Assembly (NCBI RefSeq): GCF_018739885.1
Contig: NZ_JADOES010000028.1
Span: 1-64,000, forward strand
Reading direction: 5' to 3'
Length of the DNA: 64,000 nucleotides
From: Leptothoe spongobia TAU-MAC 1115
GTDB lineage: Bacteria > Cyanobacteriota > Cyanobacteriia > Phormidesmidales > Phormidesmidaceae
In this document: piece by piece, positions 35,798 through 44,953 of the stretch
Position numbering within the stretch: position 1 is the stretch's first letter
How the letters are laid out: each line of letters starts with the position of its first letter
The notes under the pieces: model-generated
The model's database searches: none
The model's input: the letters and a program-made list of their open reading frames with translations, nothing else
Told to the model about the DNA's origin: nothing
Position numbers and translations under genes: made by a program

Positions 35798-36286
35798 ATG
35801 GACTTTCAAGAACGTATTTCTCAGCAACGAGTACAGCATATTGTCGATAGCTATCGGTTAGATGGTGACGACGATAAATTTGCGGCTTGTTTGTCCCAGC
35901 TATTGGATGTCTATCCCCAATCATTGATAGAACTTGCCTTAACTGAATCTATTGTTAAAGGATGGTCAGAGGTGCCTATGCAGAGGGGAATGCCTTTTCT
36001 GCAGGGTGTGCATGAAAGATTGCGTCTATGGCAGTCGGATTCAGAATGCTCCAGTCAGGCTAAGACTGAATTGAGTACTCTCAATTCTACGTGTGTGAGT
36101 ACTACGTCTTTAGGCGTGAAAGCTGCCAATTCACGTTCTCTAACGTTTGATTCTATTACCACGCTATTAACACCTGGACAGTTTGAGCAAATTACAGGTT
36201 TGGATGCGAGTTTAGTTTTTGATGACCAGGGTAGTGTGCTCGTAACTAATCCTATGAGCGCGAAAAAAGCGATCGAGCCACAGTAG
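35798..36286 (+). CDS. Conserved cyanobacterial protein, N-terminus resembling PatU-type proteins
   Basis: A 162-residue protein. The first 85 residues are helical and look conserved (RISQQRVQHIVDSYRLDGDD, then LSQLLDVYPQSLIELALTES and IVKGWSEVPMQRGMPFLQGV). This pattern reminds me of the N-terminal part of PatU-like and related cyanobacterial proteins; that is from memory and not firm. The second half is Ser/Thr-rich, then a short folded tail (LLTPGQFEQITGLDASLVFD). The 3' end overlaps the convergent comF gene by 35 nt. Confidence 0.6.
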   Translation: MDFQERISQQRVQHIVDSYRLDGDDDKFAACLSQLLDVYPQSLIELALTESIVKGWSEVPMQRGMPFLQGVHERLRLWQSDSECSSQAKTELSTLNSTCVSTTSLGVKAANSRSLTFDSITTLLTPGQFEQITGLDASLVFDDQGSVLVTNPMSAKKAIEPQ

Positions 36287-36965
36287 TGATGCCGATGATG
36301 TTATAGCCTGCTTTTACCAAGGGAATGGTGGCTGCATGAGCAGTGGCACCTGTAGTGTAGATATCGTCAATGATCAGAATGGGTTTCAGGGTGGTGGGTA
36401 AAGCTGTGCCGAGTTGAAATGCATTAGCGAGATTTTTTTGTCTGTCCTGAGCATCTAGGGTATACATGGCAGAGGTTGCTTTGGTTCGAATTAAGCCATG
36501 TTCTGCTAGGGCTAATCCAGTGACTCGACAAAAACCTTTGGCTATCAGAGCTGCTTGATTGTAACCTCGTTGCTGCAGTTTTTGATTATGCAGTGGAATT
36601 GGAATAACCACAGGCTGTGGATGATATGTCTTGTGGTATCCGTTACGAAGCCAATATTGGCCCAGTTGAAAGCCTAACCAATTCCCAAGTTCGTCCTGAT
36701 TTCCATATTTCAGCAAAGCTAATGTTTGCTTGAGTAACCCACGGTATTGTCCCCATGCAAATACAGGTAGCGCCGTGTTGTTGGGCAATGCTAATGTGCC
36801 AGCTGCTCCAAGCGTATTACCCTGAGTGGAGCCTGACCACGAGTAACCTAAAATTTGTCGATGACAGTCGGTGCACAATATTTCTGATGCTGAACGCTGA
36901 CAGATTGGGCAAGGAGGTGTCAGAAAAAAGTGGATGAGCTGCCGTAGAGTGCTAGATAAGGACAT
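36252..36965 (-). CDS. ComF family phosphoribosyltransferase-like protein
   Basis: A 237-residue ComF protein. The N-terminal zinc finger is PCPICQRSASEILCTDCHRQ (residues 18-37). The phosphoribosyltransferase fold follows with QQRGYNQAALIAKGF near residue 130 and the PRPP-loop ILIIDDIYTTGATAHAATIP near residue 197. ComF is needed for DNA uptake in Bacillus and Haemophilus and is linked to natural competence in cyanobacteria. Normal length. The 3' end overlaps the preceding plus-strand gene tail to tail. Confidence 0.92.
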   Translation of the reverse strand: MSLSSTLRQLIHFFLTPPCPICQRSASEILCTDCHRQILGYSWSGSTQGNTLGAAGTLALPNNTALPVFAWGQYRGLLKQTLALLKYGNQDELGNWLGFQLGQYWLRNGYHKTYHPQPVVIPIPLHNQKLQQRGYNQAALIAKGFCRVTGLALAEHGLIRTKATSAMYTLDAQDRQKNLANAFQLGTALPTTLKPILIIDDIYTTGATAHAATIPLVKAGYNIIGITTVARSLFSRS

Positions 36966-36995
36966 CTGTAGGTAGCGAATGTGAGTCCTAGTTTT

Positions 36996-37163
36996 TTATG
37001 AAAAAGATTTTTTCTGACGTACTTCGACATTGGTAACGCGGCCGTCGGGATATACTAACGCCATTGTATTATCTTGGCTTGCTTGGGTATCAGCAGCAGA
37101 CTGACTGTTAACGTTATCTTGGCCATGATTGTTTTGACTAACAAGAGTCTTCGCAGATTTCAT
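36996..37163 (-). CDS. Small uncharacterised protein upstream of comF
   Basis: A 55-residue frame starting MKSAKTLVSQNNHGQDNVNS, with AAGG 8-11 nt before the ATG. The N-terminal 33 residues are Asn/Gln/Ser-rich and probably disordered. The last part, MALVYPDGRVTNVEVRQKKS, looks like a short ordered beta-strand pair. It is on the same strand as comF, 31 nt upstream, so it may be co-transcribed. The family is not recognised, and it could be chance, although composition and the ribosome site favour a gene. Confidence 0.45.
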   Translation of the reverse strand: MKSAKTLVSQNNHGQDNVNSQSAADTQASQDNTMALVYPDGRVTNVEVRQKKSFS

Positions 37164-37575
37164 ATGAGTGCCTTGCAGTAAGCATATGTTTAATTGTTCA
37201 TCAGACTGAACGAGTACCGTTAGGGTGAAACCATGGATGTTAGATACTTTGTTCTGAGAAAAAAAAGTAAAGGCCCTAATGCCTTGACATAAAGGCTTTT
37301 GAGGTCATATTGATATTGCTTGATTTGATCCTAATGGCTAGGTGTGAAGTTTAGAAAGTCAAGAATTTTAAGCTTACTCAAAGATTCGACGTCTTTAACT
37401 CATGACAACTTCAAAAAGCTTTATATACATCCGCCAGACATCTGATTGGCCTACGCAAATTGTCATAGACCTATTTGAGTTTTTACTTTGAATGATCTCA
37501 CCCATAGGCCGGTTAAGATCACGTACAATCAACACTGTTTGACCTAATCCAGTACAGTCGAGAGAGGATAGACCC
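37164..37575. other. Intergenic region, about 410 bp
   Basis: No gene recognised. A short GGCC/GGC-type hairpin (AAAGGCC ... GGCTTTT near 37270-37301) is the only structure seen. The promoter of the histidine phosphatase gene must lie here. Confidence 0.4.
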
Positions 37576-38934
37576 TTGAAAACACGTGTGATCGTTGTTC
37601 GGCACGGTGAAAGTACATTTAATGTGAAACGTATTATTCAAGGGCATCATGATGAGTCACTTTTGACTGAAAAAGGTGAAGATCAGGCTCGTCAGGTAGG
37701 CCAGTTTATAAAAGGTATTTCCATTGATGCAGTTTATTGCAGTCCTCTCAAGCGGGCGGCTCGAACGGCAGCGCTGATTACTGAGGTTATTGGTGGTATT
37801 TCGCCTCAATCAACTGATTTGCTCAAGGAGATTAGTCTGCCTTTGTGGGAGGCCATGTCGTTTACTGATGTTGAGGCTCAGTATCCTGAAGAATATAAGG
37901 CATGGCGGCACGATCCAAAGGCACTTAAAATGTCTGTGCCCCAAGCTGACGGATCGACCCAGGCGTTTTATCCGGTGCGGGCAATATGGCAACAGGCGGC
38001 AGACTTTTGGCGGCAGTTGCTCGCTCAGCATCAGGGACAAACTTTGTTGGTGGTAGCCCACAGTGCAATTAATCGAGCCTTGGTGGGCACAGCTATTGGT
38101 CTGGGGCCTGAGTCCCTTAATCGTCTGTATCAGGCAAACTGTGGTATTAGTGTTCTAAATTTTCCAGGGGGTTGGGGAGAGGGGGTTCAAGCGCGTGCGC
38201 AGCTAGAATCAATGAACTCTACGAGTCATGTAGGCTCTGCAGTACCTGCCTTGCGTAGCGGTTTTAAAGGACCGCGATTGTTGTTGGTACGTCACGGAGA
38301 AACCGAGTGGAACCGTGAATCGCGCTTCCAAGGCCAGATTGATATTCCTTTGAATGATAATGGGCGCGCCCAGGCATCTCAGGCGGGAGCATTCCTAAAA
38401 GGGATTCCTATTGATGGAGCAGTCTCCAGCTCGATGATGCGACCTAAGGAAACCGCTGAGATCATTTTGAATCAGCATTCTGATGTGTCCTTGGCCGTAA
38501 CCAAAGGTCTATGGGAAATCAGCCATGGCCAATGGGAAGGCAAGTTTGAACATGAAATTGAGGCCGGTTTTCCTGGCATGTTGGCAGCTTGGCAAACAAA
38601 GCCTGAAACGGTACAGATGCCGGATGGTGAAAATTTGCAGGATGTTTGGGACCGGGCGGTTAAGGCTTGGCATGAGATTGTGGCCCAGTACAGTCAGCAA
38701 GAAACACCTAAAACCGTACTTGTGGTGGCCCATGATGCTATTAATAAGGCGATTTTGTGCTATGTCACTGGCTTGGGGCCAGAGGCTTTCTGGCAGTTTA
38801 AGCAGGGTAATGGCGCGGTTAGTGTGATTGATTATCCAGAGGGGGTGGATAGTGAACCAATGCTGAGTGCGGCTAATATTACGGCCCACTTATCGGGCAG
38901 CCTGTTTGATATGACTGCAGCAGGTGCGCTGTAA
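37576..38934 (+). CDS. Double-domain histidine phosphatase (phosphoglycerate-mutase-like)
   Basis: A 452-residue protein with two copies of the histidine phosphatase fold. Copy one (residues 1-210) opens VIVVRHGESTFN with the catalytic histidine at about residue 10 and the second histidine in VAHSAINRALVG. Copy two (about 232-430) opens LLLVRHGETEWN and has VAHDAINKAILC. Both copies keep the RHG and the later histidine, so both may be active. Family members include phosphoglycerate mutases and phosphoserine phosphatases of cyanobacteria. The start is TTG with GAGAGGA upstream. The dihydroorotase-like gene follows 40 nt later. Confidence 0.88.
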   Translation: MKTRVIVVRHGESTFNVKRIIQGHHDESLLTEKGEDQARQVGQFIKGISIDAVYCSPLKRAARTAALITEVIGGISPQSTDLLKEISLPLWEAMSFTDVEAQYPEEYKAWRHDPKALKMSVPQADGSTQAFYPVRAIWQQAADFWRQLLAQHQGQTLLVVAHSAINRALVGTAIGLGPESLNRLYQANCGISVLNFPGGWGEGVQARAQLESMNSTSHVGSAVPALRSGFKGPRLLLVRHGETEWNRESRFQGQIDIPLNDNGRAQASQAGAFLKGIPIDGAVSSSMMRPKETAEIILNQHSDVSLAVTKGLWEISHGQWEGKFEHEIEAGFPGMLAAWQTKPETVQMPDGENLQDVWDRAVKAWHEIVAQYSQQETPKTVLVVAHDAINKAILCYVTGLGPEAFWQFKQGNGAVSVIDYPEGVDSEPMLSAANITAHLSGSLFDMTAAGAL

Positions 38935-38975
38935 GTCAACGATTGAGAATTCCTGAAAATCGTGGCCTGAAAATC

Positions 38976-40220
38976 ATGGATAGTTGGATACGAGGGGTGC
39001 GCATACTAGATCCGCTATATCAGGGGGATCATCTGAAGGATGTACTCATACGAGATGGTTTTATTCAGGCGATAGAGCCATTTCTTGATCTGTCTGGGGA
39101 TGATATTCCAGAGATTGATGGTCAGGGCTGTTTATTGGGGCCTGGTTTGGTTGACCTTTATAGTCAGACCGGTGAGCCAGGGCATGAATCCCGAGAAACT
39201 CTAGAGCAGTTGCAACAGGCAGCTGCCCGAGGTGGATTTACTCGCGTTGGAGTTTTGCCGAATACTATCCCTGCCGTTGATAGTCCGGCCCAGGTGGTGC
39301 AGCGGTTGGCCAGTAATGATCCAGGCAAGCCCCAAGTGATCCCTTGGGGGGCGATTACTCAGGGCACCCAAGGTGAACGGCTAACGAATTTGCTGGAACT
39401 AAGTATGACTGGGGTTGTGGGATTGTCCGATGGTCAATCCCTCGGTAACGGGCGAATGGTACAGCGGTTGTTGGAATATGCGCAGTCGCTGTCTTTACCT
39501 TTAGGCTTATGGCCATGTGATCTCGCTCAAATGGGTATTTGCCGTGACGGTGCAGATGCTATTCGTCTAGGTCTATTGCCCTTACCGATGACGTCTGAAA
39601 CAAGACCGTTAACTGCCCTTCTAGAAGAAGTGGCTCTTAGTTTACGCCCGGTGCATCTCATGAGGATTTCCACTGCTCGTAGTGTTGAGTTGATTCGGGA
39701 TGCTAAAGACCGGGGGCTGCCAATTACTGCCAGTGTGACTTGGTTACATTTGCTGTTTAGTACGGCTGATTTGGATAGCTATGCGCCTAGTTTACGTTTA
39801 GCTCCTCCTTTGGGTACGCCTGAAGACCGCGAAGCACTGATTGCCGGGTTGGAAGATGGGACGTTGGATGCGATCGCAGTCGATCACTGTGCCCATACCT
39901 ATGAAGAAAAAGCTGTGCCATTTAGTATTGCTCCTCCGGGGGCGATTGGCTTACAGCTAGCATTGCCTGCCCTTTGGCGGGCCTTTGTCACCACTAACCG
40001 ATGGACTGCCTTGCAGTTATGGAGTTATCTTAGTTTGCATCCTGCTCGGTGCTTAGGCCTTGAAACAGCAGCCATAGAAGTGGGTGCCCCTGCCAATTTA
40101 GTACTCTTTGACCCAAACTACGAGTGGTTAGCGACATCAGAGACCCTGGGCTGTGATGCCATCAATACACCCTATAGTCAGCAAACTATCTACGGTCATG
40201 CCAAGCATATTTGGATCTAG
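38976..40220 (+). CDS. Dihydroorotase homologue lacking metal ligands (PyrC'-like)
   Basis: A 414-residue amidohydrolase-fold protein with clear dihydroorotase ancestry: QGCLLGPGLVDLYSQTGEPG, GGFTRVGVLPNTIPAVDSPA, ISTARSVELIRDAKDRGLPI, LDAIAVDHCAHTYEEKAVPF. The metal-binding HxH that normally follows GLVDLH is replaced by YSQ, and the later histidine positions read WPCDLAQ and HLMRIS. Only the VDH aspartate is kept. It is therefore probably not an active hydrolase. In Pseudomonas an inactive PyrC' scaffolds aspartate transcarbamoylase; such a role here is inference. The ATG at 38976 follows the upstream gene by 41 nt. Confidence 0.85.
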   Translation: MDSWIRGVRILDPLYQGDHLKDVLIRDGFIQAIEPFLDLSGDDIPEIDGQGCLLGPGLVDLYSQTGEPGHESRETLEQLQQAAARGGFTRVGVLPNTIPAVDSPAQVVQRLASNDPGKPQVIPWGAITQGTQGERLTNLLELSMTGVVGLSDGQSLGNGRMVQRLLEYAQSLSLPLGLWPCDLAQMGICRDGADAIRLGLLPLPMTSETRPLTALLEEVALSLRPVHLMRISTARSVELIRDAKDRGLPITASVTWLHLLFSTADLDSYAPSLRLAPPLGTPEDREALIAGLEDGTLDAIAVDHCAHTYEEKAVPFSIAPPGAIGLQLALPALWRAFVTTNRWTALQLWSYLSLHPARCLGLETAAIEVGAPANLVLFDPNYEWLATSETLGCDAINTPYSQQTIYGHAKHIWI

Positions 40221-40240
40221 ATATGCGATTTTGTTGCCCT

Positions 40241-40813
40241 CTAATCCCGTTTGAGTAACCCGATCCGATTTGGAGGCCAAAACCTCACAACGGCCTTACC
40301 GATAATTTGATCTTCTGGCAAAAACGGTCGCGGCCAGGCATGGCTATCAACACTGTTATTACGATTGTCGCCAAAGACGAGGTAATTTCCTTCGGGTACC
40401 GTTGTGGGCCCCCATGGATAGTTAGGAGGGGATTTGATGTACTTCTCATCAATGGGTTCATCGTTGATCAGTACTTTTCCATTTGCAACTTCCACTGTAT
40501 CCCCAGGTAAACCAATGACCCGTTTAATAAAGGCGTTGCGTGGCTTCCCTGCCGGAGTTATTTCCTCAGGAGGCCAAAAAACTACAATATCTCCACGTTT
40601 GGGGACAGTAAGGTGATAGCTGATTTTTTCGACTACCAGTCGATCGTTTACCTGCAGAGTGGGTTCCATAGACCCCGTTGGAATGTAGCGAGCTTCGGCC
40701 ACAAACTGACGAATACCCAGAGCAAGCACGACGCTAAGACCAATCGTTTGCAGACTTTCAATCCAAATGTTCGTATCTTTTGAGTCTTTTGAGGTTTGGT
40801 TTTGATCAGCCAC
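40241..40813 (-). CDS. lepB: Signal peptidase I, copy 2
   Basis: A 190-residue type I signal peptidase. One N-terminal membrane helix (residues about 17-36, ESLQTIGLSVVLALGIRQFV) is followed by the catalytic serine in GSMEPTLQVNDRLVVEKISY near residue 47 and the lysine in FIKRVIGLPGDTVEV near residue 91. Box E is VFGDNRNNSVDSHAWP. It removes signal peptides of proteins exported to the thylakoid lumen or periplasm. It is 43 nt downstream of a close paralogue, from which it probably arose by tandem duplication. Convergent with the dihydroorotase-like gene. Confidence 0.92.
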   Translation of the reverse strand: MADQNQTSKDSKDTNIWIESLQTIGLSVVLALGIRQFVAEARYIPTGSMEPTLQVNDRLVVEKISYHLTVPKRGDIVVFWPPEEITPAGKPRNAFIKRVIGLPGDTVEVANGKVLINDEPIDEKYIKSPPNYPWGPTTVPEGNYLVFGDNRNNSVDSHAWPRPFLPEDQIIGKAVVRFWPPNRIGLLKRD

Positions 40814-40856
40814 GGCAATTGATCCCAGTTAGATAGGAGCACCCTAGTACATTTTA

Positions 40857-41405
40857 TTAATCTAAACCACCAACACGAGTGGGGGGCCAAAACCGGACAA
40901 TGGCCTTGCCGATAATCTGATCCTCGGGCACAAAGGGTTTAGAAATATCCCATGCATGACTGTCGTAGCTGGCATTGCGGTTGTCGCCGAGCACAAAATA
41001 GTTACCTGCTGGAATGGTTAGCGGATCCTGCTCATAGGTAGGCGGAGACTGAATATAGCTTTCATCCTGGGCCTCACCATTGACTAGAACAATGCCTTCA
41101 GTGACTTCTACGGTATCGCCCGGCAGTCCCACAATTCGCTTAATAAATGCATCCTTCTTTTGTCCGGCAGGCACAATTTCTGACGGGGGCCAAAAAACAA
41201 CGATATCGCCTCTCTGGGGTTCTTGAAAGCGATAACTGAGTTTTTCGATAACCAAGCGATCATTAATCTGCAAGGTGGGCTTCATGGACTCGGAGGGAAT
41301 ATAGCGTGCTTCGGCTACAAATTGACGAATACCTAGAGCAAGTGCAATGCTAAGGCCGATAGTTTGGAGACCTTCGATCCAGGGATTTTGTTGTTTTTGA
41401 GACAC
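40857..41405 (-). CDS. lepB: Signal peptidase I, copy 1
   Basis: A 182-residue type I signal peptidase, very similar to the next gene. The catalytic serine is in SESMKPTLQINDRLVIEKLS near residue 38 (SMKP, against SMEP in the paralogue) and the lysine is in FIKRIVGLPGDTVEV near residue 83. Box E is VLGDNRNASYDSHAWD. It has one N-terminal anchor helix. It is probably the first gene of a two-gene unit. Two LepB enzymes with different preferences are usual in cyanobacteria, but adjacency is less so. Confidence 0.92.
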   Translation of the reverse strand: MSQKQQNPWIEGLQTIGLSIALALGIRQFVAEARYIPSESMKPTLQINDRLVIEKLSYRFQEPQRGDIVVFWPPSEIVPAGQKKDAFIKRIVGLPGDTVEVTEGIVLVNGEAQDESYIQSPPTYEQDPLTIPAGNYFVLGDNRNASYDSHAWDISKPFVPEDQIIGKAIVRFWPPTRVGGLD

Positions 41406-41768
41406 AGTTGACGACTAGAAACGATGGGATTGGGTTAATGACAAGCGTAACTTGTGATGAGTCGTGGGTTCTCCAGAACAAACTCAATCTTTAGTTTAGA
41501 TTAGCTATCGAATAAATCTATGTACTGTTGTCAAGGGTGACCTGGCAGGATCATAGTAAACTTATGGCCGAAATGGCCAGGGGACAGGTTTTATAGCCTG
41601 CGCTTTATGGTGATTGGAGTCGGACTGACATTGTTGACGGAAACCATAGGTTGAGGGACTATGCTGGCCCCTTTTAACTTCAGTCATTGGTCGGGTTATG
41701 TTTGACCATAGTTCAGGTGAAAGGGCAAGTGGGAGGGGAGAGCCTTAGCCTTTCATCATGGGCTTGAG
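41406..41768. other. Intergenic region, about 360 bp
   Basis: No frame with protein-like composition. The stretch 41560-41750 is more GC-rich than the flanks and has several short complementary segments (ATGGCC/GGCCAT near 41562), so a structured RNA is possible, but I do not recognise a family. Confidence 0.35.
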
Positions 41769-42452
41769 TTAGGCAATTCTAGGAGCTTGAATTTTAGTTT
41801 GACTGGGACGTTTGAGCCATATCCCCCTGATTCCAACTGCTTCAGCTCCTTTGACATCATCTTTGCGACTATCGCCTACATGCCATGCTTCTTGAGGTCT
41901 GCAACCATGCTTTTCCAAAGCGGTGGTAAATATCAGGGGGGCAGGCTTGGCTGCACCTGCTTCAGTGGAGATGGTAATGCTCTCAAAGTATTGTTTGAGG
42001 TTGAGGGCCTCTAAAACTGCATATATGCGGGAGTCAAAGTTGGAAATGATGCCGAGGGAAATGTCCATGGTTTGCCAACGCTGTAGTGAACTCAGCGTAT
42101 CGTCATAGACTATCCAAGGTTCAGCAGTGGCAAAGTATTGATAGACCCCTTCAAAGAATCCCTCAAAGTCCGAAAACTCCTGAAAGATACCGGCTCGTTG
42201 GAATGTATCTTTGGCAATGGCCAACCACCATAGATATTCACGGTGTGGGATTTCAACGTTAGACACATCAGGGAATGCCATGGCATTGGCTGCAGCAAAG
42301 CTTCGGTAAAATGCTTGATCGAGCTGCTTTGCTGAGGCACCTACCCCTGCTTGATTAGACAGAGTTTGATATACCTCACCGACGCTACCCTTGACACCAA
42401 AGAGAGTGCCGACGGCGTCGAGGAAGATGACTTTGGGCTTAGACATGGGCAA
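41769..42452 (-). CDS. HAD-IA family hydrolase
   Basis: A 227-residue HAD hydrolase. Motif I is VIFLDAVGTLFGVKG near residue 8 (DxVGT form), motif II is LGIISNFDSR near residue 133, the lysine is in EAGAAKPAPLIF near residue 164, and motif IV is HVGDSRKDDVKGAEAVG near residue 191. A helical C1 cap lies between. The AVGT form is common in the REG-2/HDHD3 group. The substrate is unknown. It starts 28 nt after the ndbB-like gene on the same strand, probably the last gene of a three-gene unit. Confidence 0.88.
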   Translation of the reverse strand: MPMSKPKVIFLDAVGTLFGVKGSVGEVYQTLSNQAGVGASAKQLDQAFYRSFAAANAMAFPDVSNVEIPHREYLWWLAIAKDTFQRAGIFQEFSDFEGFFEGVYQYFATAEPWIVYDDTLSSLQRWQTMDISLGIISNFDSRIYAVLEALNLKQYFESITISTEAGAAKPAPLIFTTALEKHGCRPQEAWHVGDSRKDDVKGAEAVGIRGIWLKRPSQTKIQAPRIA

Positions 42453-42480
42453 GTGGCAATAGTGAAAATTAAACCAGTCT

Positions 42481-43680
42481 TTATGACACTGACAATAGCT
42501 CTCTCAGAGGCTGACTAATCCAATTTAGGCCCACTCGTAGCTGATGTTCAAAGGTGGGCATGCGGTATAGATAGGTTAGTCGTCGAACGATGTGGGCAGT
42601 AGTGCCGTCTAATTTGAGTCCTAGACCTGTGAGTGTGGCAGTGTCATTGCCTAGGGTCATCATTTCTCCCAGATGCTGATATCTGAAGGGAAGGGGGGGC
42701 CTTCCTGTGAGGGATGCCCAGATATTCCAGGCAGTGTAGTCGGCTTGCTGAAGTGCAGCCTGAGCAGTAGTGGGTACGGTATTGTCATCGGCATCTTTGC
42801 CATCGGCTAGATCCCCAAGGGCAAAGATATGGTCTTGGTCTTGCAGCTGTAGAGTAGGTTGAATTTTGAGTTGCTGACGCTCGTTTTTTTCGAAGGGCAG
42901 GCTCATGATTAGAGGATTGACCCGGTTGCCGACAGTCCAGAGCACGAGATCTACAGGTAGAACATCAGTTTGATCTTTGTATCGTAGTGAAATGGTATCG
43001 ACGCCGACTTCGGTCACGGTAGTTTCGTAGTCGATCCAGATGCCTTTATCTGTGAGGGCATCTTGGGCCGCTTTTTGGTTAAACTCTGGTGAATTTTGCA
43101 GGATAGCGGTGCCGCGTTCAACAATCCGCAACCGACCTCGCTCACCCAGACGTTCAGCGATTTTACAGACGAGTTCTACGCCACTATAGCCACCGCCGAC
43201 GACCGCTACCCGAATTTTATCGGTGTCGGAGCTTTCGATCTCCCGGAGGCGTTCTTTGAGGGCATAGGTATCCTTGAGGGTGCGAAATGCGATCGCATGT
43301 TCTTGTACCCCCGGTGCCATATCCATCGGTGTTTCACCCCCGAGAGCTAGCACTAGCCGATCGTAAGGCAGTACAGCAGCATCCTCTAAAAAGACTGAAT
43401 TAGCGGTTGTATCAATACCCGTCACCCCACTCTGATGAAACTTAATACCGGTGCCTGCTAATAGCTCAGCGTAGGGTGGTGCAATTTCCCAGGTTTGTAA
43501 CTCGTCGGTTACCAGCTCATATAGCAATGGTGCGAATAAGAAGCGATCTCGCTGATCGACCAAAGTAATCTCTGGTTTGGCTGTCTTATCCCAAGGTAGT
43601 TTGCTCAGGGCAAGAGCCGTATACAGGCCGCCGAAGCCGCCACCCAAAATTACAACACGCTGCTGGTTTAATACTGCCAT
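42481..43680 (-). CDS. ndbB: NdbB/NDC1-type NAD(P)H-quinone oxidoreductase
   Basis: A 399-residue flavoprotein. VVILGGGFGGLYTALALSKL near residue 9 binds FAD, and VAVVGGGYSGVELVCKIAER near residue 160 binds NAD(P)H. The N-terminal part (KPEITLVDQRDRFLFAPLLY then WEIAPPYAELL) follows the plant NDC1/cyanobacterial NdbB pattern more than the other NDH-2 types. NdbB/NDC1 reduces demethylphylloquinone before its last methylation in vitamin K1 synthesis and can reduce plastoquinone. The start at 43680 gives the usual short leader; the longer reading overlaps the neighbouring gene. The GHL10 gene is 62 nt upstream and the HAD gene 28 nt downstream. Confidence 0.82.
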   Translation of the reverse strand: MAVLNQQRVVILGGGFGGLYTALALSKLPWDKTAKPEITLVDQRDRFLFAPLLYELVTDELQTWEIAPPYAELLAGTGIKFHQSGVTGIDTTANSVFLEDAAVLPYDRLVLALGGETPMDMAPGVQEHAIAFRTLKDTYALKERLREIESSDTDKIRVAVVGGGYSGVELVCKIAERLGERGRLRIVERGTAILQNSPEFNQKAAQDALTDKGIWIDYETTVTEVGVDTISLRYKDQTDVLPVDLVLWTVGNRVNPLIMSLPFEKNERQQLKIQPTLQLQDQDHIFALGDLADGKDADDNTVPTTAQAALQQADYTAWNIWASLTGRPPLPFRYQHLGEMMTLGNDTATLTGLGLKLDGTTAHIVRRLTYLYRMPTFEHQLRVGLNWISQPLRELLSVS

Positions 43681-43741
43681 TGAGTCGTCGCTGATAAGGA
43701 GGGTTACCGGTTTTAGGATAGCGTGGTTGTTGGCGTAGGGG

Positions 43742-44953
43742 TTAAGCCGCCGCTGCCCGATAATCTCCTCGTTGTGTTGGCGTTGCAAACAGATTGCGGA
43801 AACTGGCCTGCCGTGTATCTGCAGGTTCAGGTGCATCTTCCCAAAGACTTTCGTAAAAGAAGAATGTCATCCCTAAGCCAGCAGATCGAGCTGCTCGAAC
43901 TTTTGATTCGATAAAACTCATCCGCACAGGGGTATTCCGTAGTCCAGTTAAGATGCCTGCTGCAGTAGGGATTTTTTGCTGGGTTTCCCGGATGGATGAC
44001 GTATAGAGCTGGTGACGAAAATCGTTCAGGTTGTTTCGATAGATTTGGACGATCAGTTCGTCGACCCAGCCTTGACGCACCCAAGTTAGCCAATCTTGCA
44101 ATTGTCCTTTGTAGGCAAAATCATAGGGATTGGGGGCTACTGAGAAAATAATGTCTCGGCGTCGAGCTTTCAGATCCGCATTTAGAGTTTTGACAAAGGC
44201 AGTTAGTTTGTCGGCGCGCCACTTGACCCAGGACGGATTATGGGGATCATTGGGGACATCTTTACCAGTTTCTTCTCTATATAGGGCGCGGGTATAGCTA
44301 TCGTAGCCAAACTCCACTGGCAAGATAAAGTGATCATCAAACTGAATACCGTCAACATCGTAACGGCTGATCAGCTCCAAGATCATGTGGGTAATAAACT
44401 GCTGTACCTCTGGCTTGTAGGGATTGAGCCAGACCATATCGCCACCGTCTCTACGGGTGTCTATGCGGCTACCATTACGCTTTTCAGTCAGCCAACTACT
44501 ATGGACAGTTGCTAGCTCAGAGGTGGCCGGTGCCATAAAGCCAAACTCAAACCAGGGAATGACGGACATCCCTTGGCTATGAGCCTTAGTGGTTAGCTCT
44601 GTCAGAATGTCGTAATCTTGGATGCCACGACGTACAAAGTGTTGAATATTAGCTCGCTTAGCTGTCCCGCTATCGAAGAAGGCATAGCCTCCATTCCAAA
44701 CCACTGGATATAAGGTATTGAAGTTCAGCTCGGCCAGTTGGTCAATGGCACTATGGAGCTTGGGCTGATCTATGAGTACATCAGTATCGTTTGTGGTGAG
44801 CCATACTCCACGAATCTCTTGGGCTGGTGTGGTTCGGGTCATCGCTATTGCCGGATTGATGGTATGTAGCGCAATCGCTGCCAATAAGGAAAATCCAAAG
44901 AGCAGAATTGATAGTGGCTTCCAGCGCCAGTTAGTTGAGTTCATAGCGTTCAC
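43742..44953 (-). CDS. Secreted GHL10-type glycoside hydrolase
   Basis: A 403-residue protein of the glycosyl-hydrolase-like 10 family (DUF187/GHL10). Residues 14-37 form a signal peptide or anchor (LSILLFGFSLLAAIALHTIN). The barrel starts EIRGVWLTTNDTDVLIDQPK near residue 43. Typical motifs are NFNTLYPVVWNGGYAFF near residue 74, VIPWFEFGFMAP near residue 132 and RYDVDGIQFDDHFILP near residue 200, where the acidic residues probably act. Family members cut glucosaminoglycan-like or other surface polysaccharides. It is the first gene of a likely unit with ndbB and the HAD gene. Confidence 0.9.
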   Translation of the reverse strand: MNAMNSTNWRWKPLSILLFGFSLLAAIALHTINPAIAMTRTTPAQEIRGVWLTTNDTDVLIDQPKLHSAIDQLAELNFNTLYPVVWNGGYAFFDSGTAKRANIQHFVRRGIQDYDILTELTTKAHSQGMSVIPWFEFGFMAPATSELATVHSSWLTEKRNGSRIDTRRDGGDMVWLNPYKPEVQQFITHMILELISRYDVDGIQFDDHFILPVEFGYDSYTRALYREETGKDVPNDPHNPSWVKWRADKLTAFVKTLNADLKARRRDIIFSVAPNPYDFAYKGQLQDWLTWVRQGWVDELIVQIYRNNLNDFRHQLYTSSIRETQQKIPTAAGILTGLRNTPVRMSFIESKVRAARSAGLGMTFFFYESLWEDAPEPADTRQASFRNLFATPTQRGDYRAAAA

